64,000 bases of DNA from CAYVGO01 sp964450725. Lineage in GTDB: Bacteria > Bacteroidota > Bacteroidia > Bacteroidales > UBA932. The notes beneath the pieces were generated by a model, which had not been told where the DNA came from, ran no database searches, and saw nothing but the letters and a program-made list of their open reading frames with translations. Position numbers and translations under genes: made by a program. Numbering within the stretch: position 1 is the first letter of the stretch; each line of letters opens with the position of its first letter. Shown here piece by piece: positions 63,127-64,000 of the stretch. The DNA is taken from assembly GCA_964450725.1 (NCBI GenBank), contig CAYVGO010000003.1, forward strand, positions 1-64,000, read 5' to 3'.

Positions 63127-64000
63127 ATGCTTATGAAAAAAGTTCTATGTTTCAGTTTAGCGGTAATTTTTGCCGCAATACTCTTCTTCAGTTGTAACGA
63201 TGAAGAAGCAAAAGACCCTACGGCCTCCTTTACGGTTTCTCCGGAAAAAGAGGTCTATGAAGATGGCGACGAAATTACATTTACAGATGCTTCCGTAGCC
63301 AATAGCGGAGACATTACGCAATGGTTGTGGGAATTTGGCGATGGCGAAAAAGCAACCACCAAAGTAGCAAAACACACTTACAAAGCCGCCAATACTTACA
63401 CCGTAAAGTTAACGGTAGTAAACTCCGGAGGTAAACAGGGAACTGCCACCAAACAAATCAAGCAAAAGGGTGCCAATCAAGCTCCGGTAGCTAACTTTGT
63501 TATCAAAGTAGGCGACAAAACTCAAGGTTGGGCTTTAGCCGGCGATGAAGTAACCTTTGAAAATACATCCACAGACCCCGACGAAGGAGACGAACTTACT
63601 TATGCTTGGGATTTTGGAGATGGAAATACTTCTACGGACAAGTCTCCGAAACACACTTATGCTGCCGTAACGACCAATATGAATTACACGATTAAGGTGG
63701 TGGCTACCGATAAGAAAGGTGCAACCAATGAAAAAACAGCAACCTTACAACTGCGCTTAATCGCACCACAAGAGGGATTTAATGTAATAGCAAGTTATGA
63801 AATGGGAGATACTATTTTCTTGGCTTCTCCTGCCGTAGATGCCAATGCGGTTTACATGACCTCTAATGCAGGAAAATTAGTAGCATTGGGTAAAAATGAT
63901 TTAACCCAAAAGTGGGAATTTGATGTAAAAAACACCAATTCATTAGGTTTGACAACTCAACAGTATAGACAAGCCTCAAGTCCTGCCATTGCAAGTGATG
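63127..64000 (+). CDS. PKD-domain lipoprotein with beta-propeller-like repeats (partial)
   Basis: The frame opens at the ATG at 63127 or 63133 and runs off the window, so 291 residues are visible. A lipoprotein signal (lipobox FFSC) is followed by two PKD domains: PTASFTVSPEKEVYEDG with WLWEFGDGEKATTKVAKHTY, and PVANFVIKV with YAWDFGDGNTSTDKSPKHTY. The last visible part (SPAVDANAVYMTSNAGKLVALG, LTQKWEFDVK) looks like the start of a PQQ-type propeller. It is probably exposed on the cell surface and binds a ligand or partner of the SusCD system. It starts 23 bp after the GDPD gene. Confidence 0.88.
   Translation, partial: MLMKKVLCFSLAVIFAAILFFSCNDEEAKDPTASFTVSPEKEVYEDGDEITFTDASVANSGDITQWLWEFGDGEKATTKVAKHTYKAANTYTVKLTVVNSGGKQGTATKQIKQKGANQAPVANFVIKVGDKTQGWALAGDEVTFENTSTDPDEGDELTYAWDFGDGNTSTDKSPKHTYAAVTTNMNYTIKVVATDKKGATNEKTATLQLRLIAPQEGFNVIASYEMGDTIFLASPAVDANAVYMTSNAGKLVALGKNDLTQKWEFDVKNTNSLGLTTQQYRQASSPAIASD

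Noticed and set aside
1..64000. tRNA, rRNA, tmRNA or other housekeeping RNA genes
   Set aside because: I looked for T-loop and anticodon-arm patterns in the intergenic stretches on both strands and found none. A covariance-model search could still reveal a small RNA I cannot see by eye.

Overview
The window looks like a chromosomal segment of a low-GC member of the Bacteroidota, most likely Bacteroidales. The signs are several SusC/SusD pairs, a starch utilisation locus, a MurF-alanine racemase fusion, an ECF sigma/FecR pair feeding a SusC with an STN domain, a Bacteroidota-type LptD, and many promoters of the Bacteroidota TTTG / TAnnTTTG type. It is a draft assembly: four gaps of exactly 100 N lie at 11107-11206, 31850-31949, 34912-35011 and 60367-60466. 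Two of them fall inside short tandem repeats.

Layout, left to right. 1-2651 (minus): a LolA-like protein, an ABC ATPase and an FtsX-type permease cut by the window edge, probably an export or lipoprotein-release system. 2871-3284: a small EamA transporter with a nearly leaderless promoter. 3361-13417 (minus): a Sus-type starch locus in the order GH97 alpha-glucosidase, SusC, SusD, SusE-like lipoprotein, GH13 neopullulanase, with a 21-bp tandem repeat between the GH97 gene and susC. 13791-20537 (plus): metK, a phosphotransbutyrylase, an Lrp/AsnC regulator, a small membrane-anchored protein, a DUF1015 gene, rnhB and a lipid A-type acyltransferase, followed by an ABC ATPase without a permease (20560-21474). 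21761-26466: a second SusC/SusD pair of unknown substrate. 26635-28050 (minus): an S41 peptidase. 28410-36734 (plus): meaB, murF-alr, tex, a MntA/HepT toxin-antitoxin pair and ahcY. Then mnmE (minus) and dnaA (plus). 40004-43042: a TPP riboswitch controlling a TonB-dependent receptor and a PnuT-like transporter, i.e. thiamine uptake. 43192-53983: a CapA-like protein, queA, a GT4 glycosyltransferase, an N-acetylmuramoyl-L-alanine amidase (minus), lptD and a RecB/AddA-type helicase-nuclease. 54195-64000: ECF sigma factor, FecR anti-sigma, STN-SusC, SusD, a glycerophosphodiester phosphodiesterase lipoprotein and a PKD/beta-propeller lipoprotein cut by the right edge. The last group reads as one signal-controlled nutrient-acquisition locus.

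The feature least explained by ordinary gene content is the intergenic DNA. Several gene-free stretches (11.07-11.27, 17.04-17.48, 29.50-29.64, 55.97-56.17 and 60.07-60.54 kb) are built from perfect or near-perfect palindromes. Some are tandem arrays with 21-, 41- or 42-bp periods, and the sequences differ from locus to locus. No tRNA, rRNA, CRISPR array, insertion sequence or prophage was recognised.
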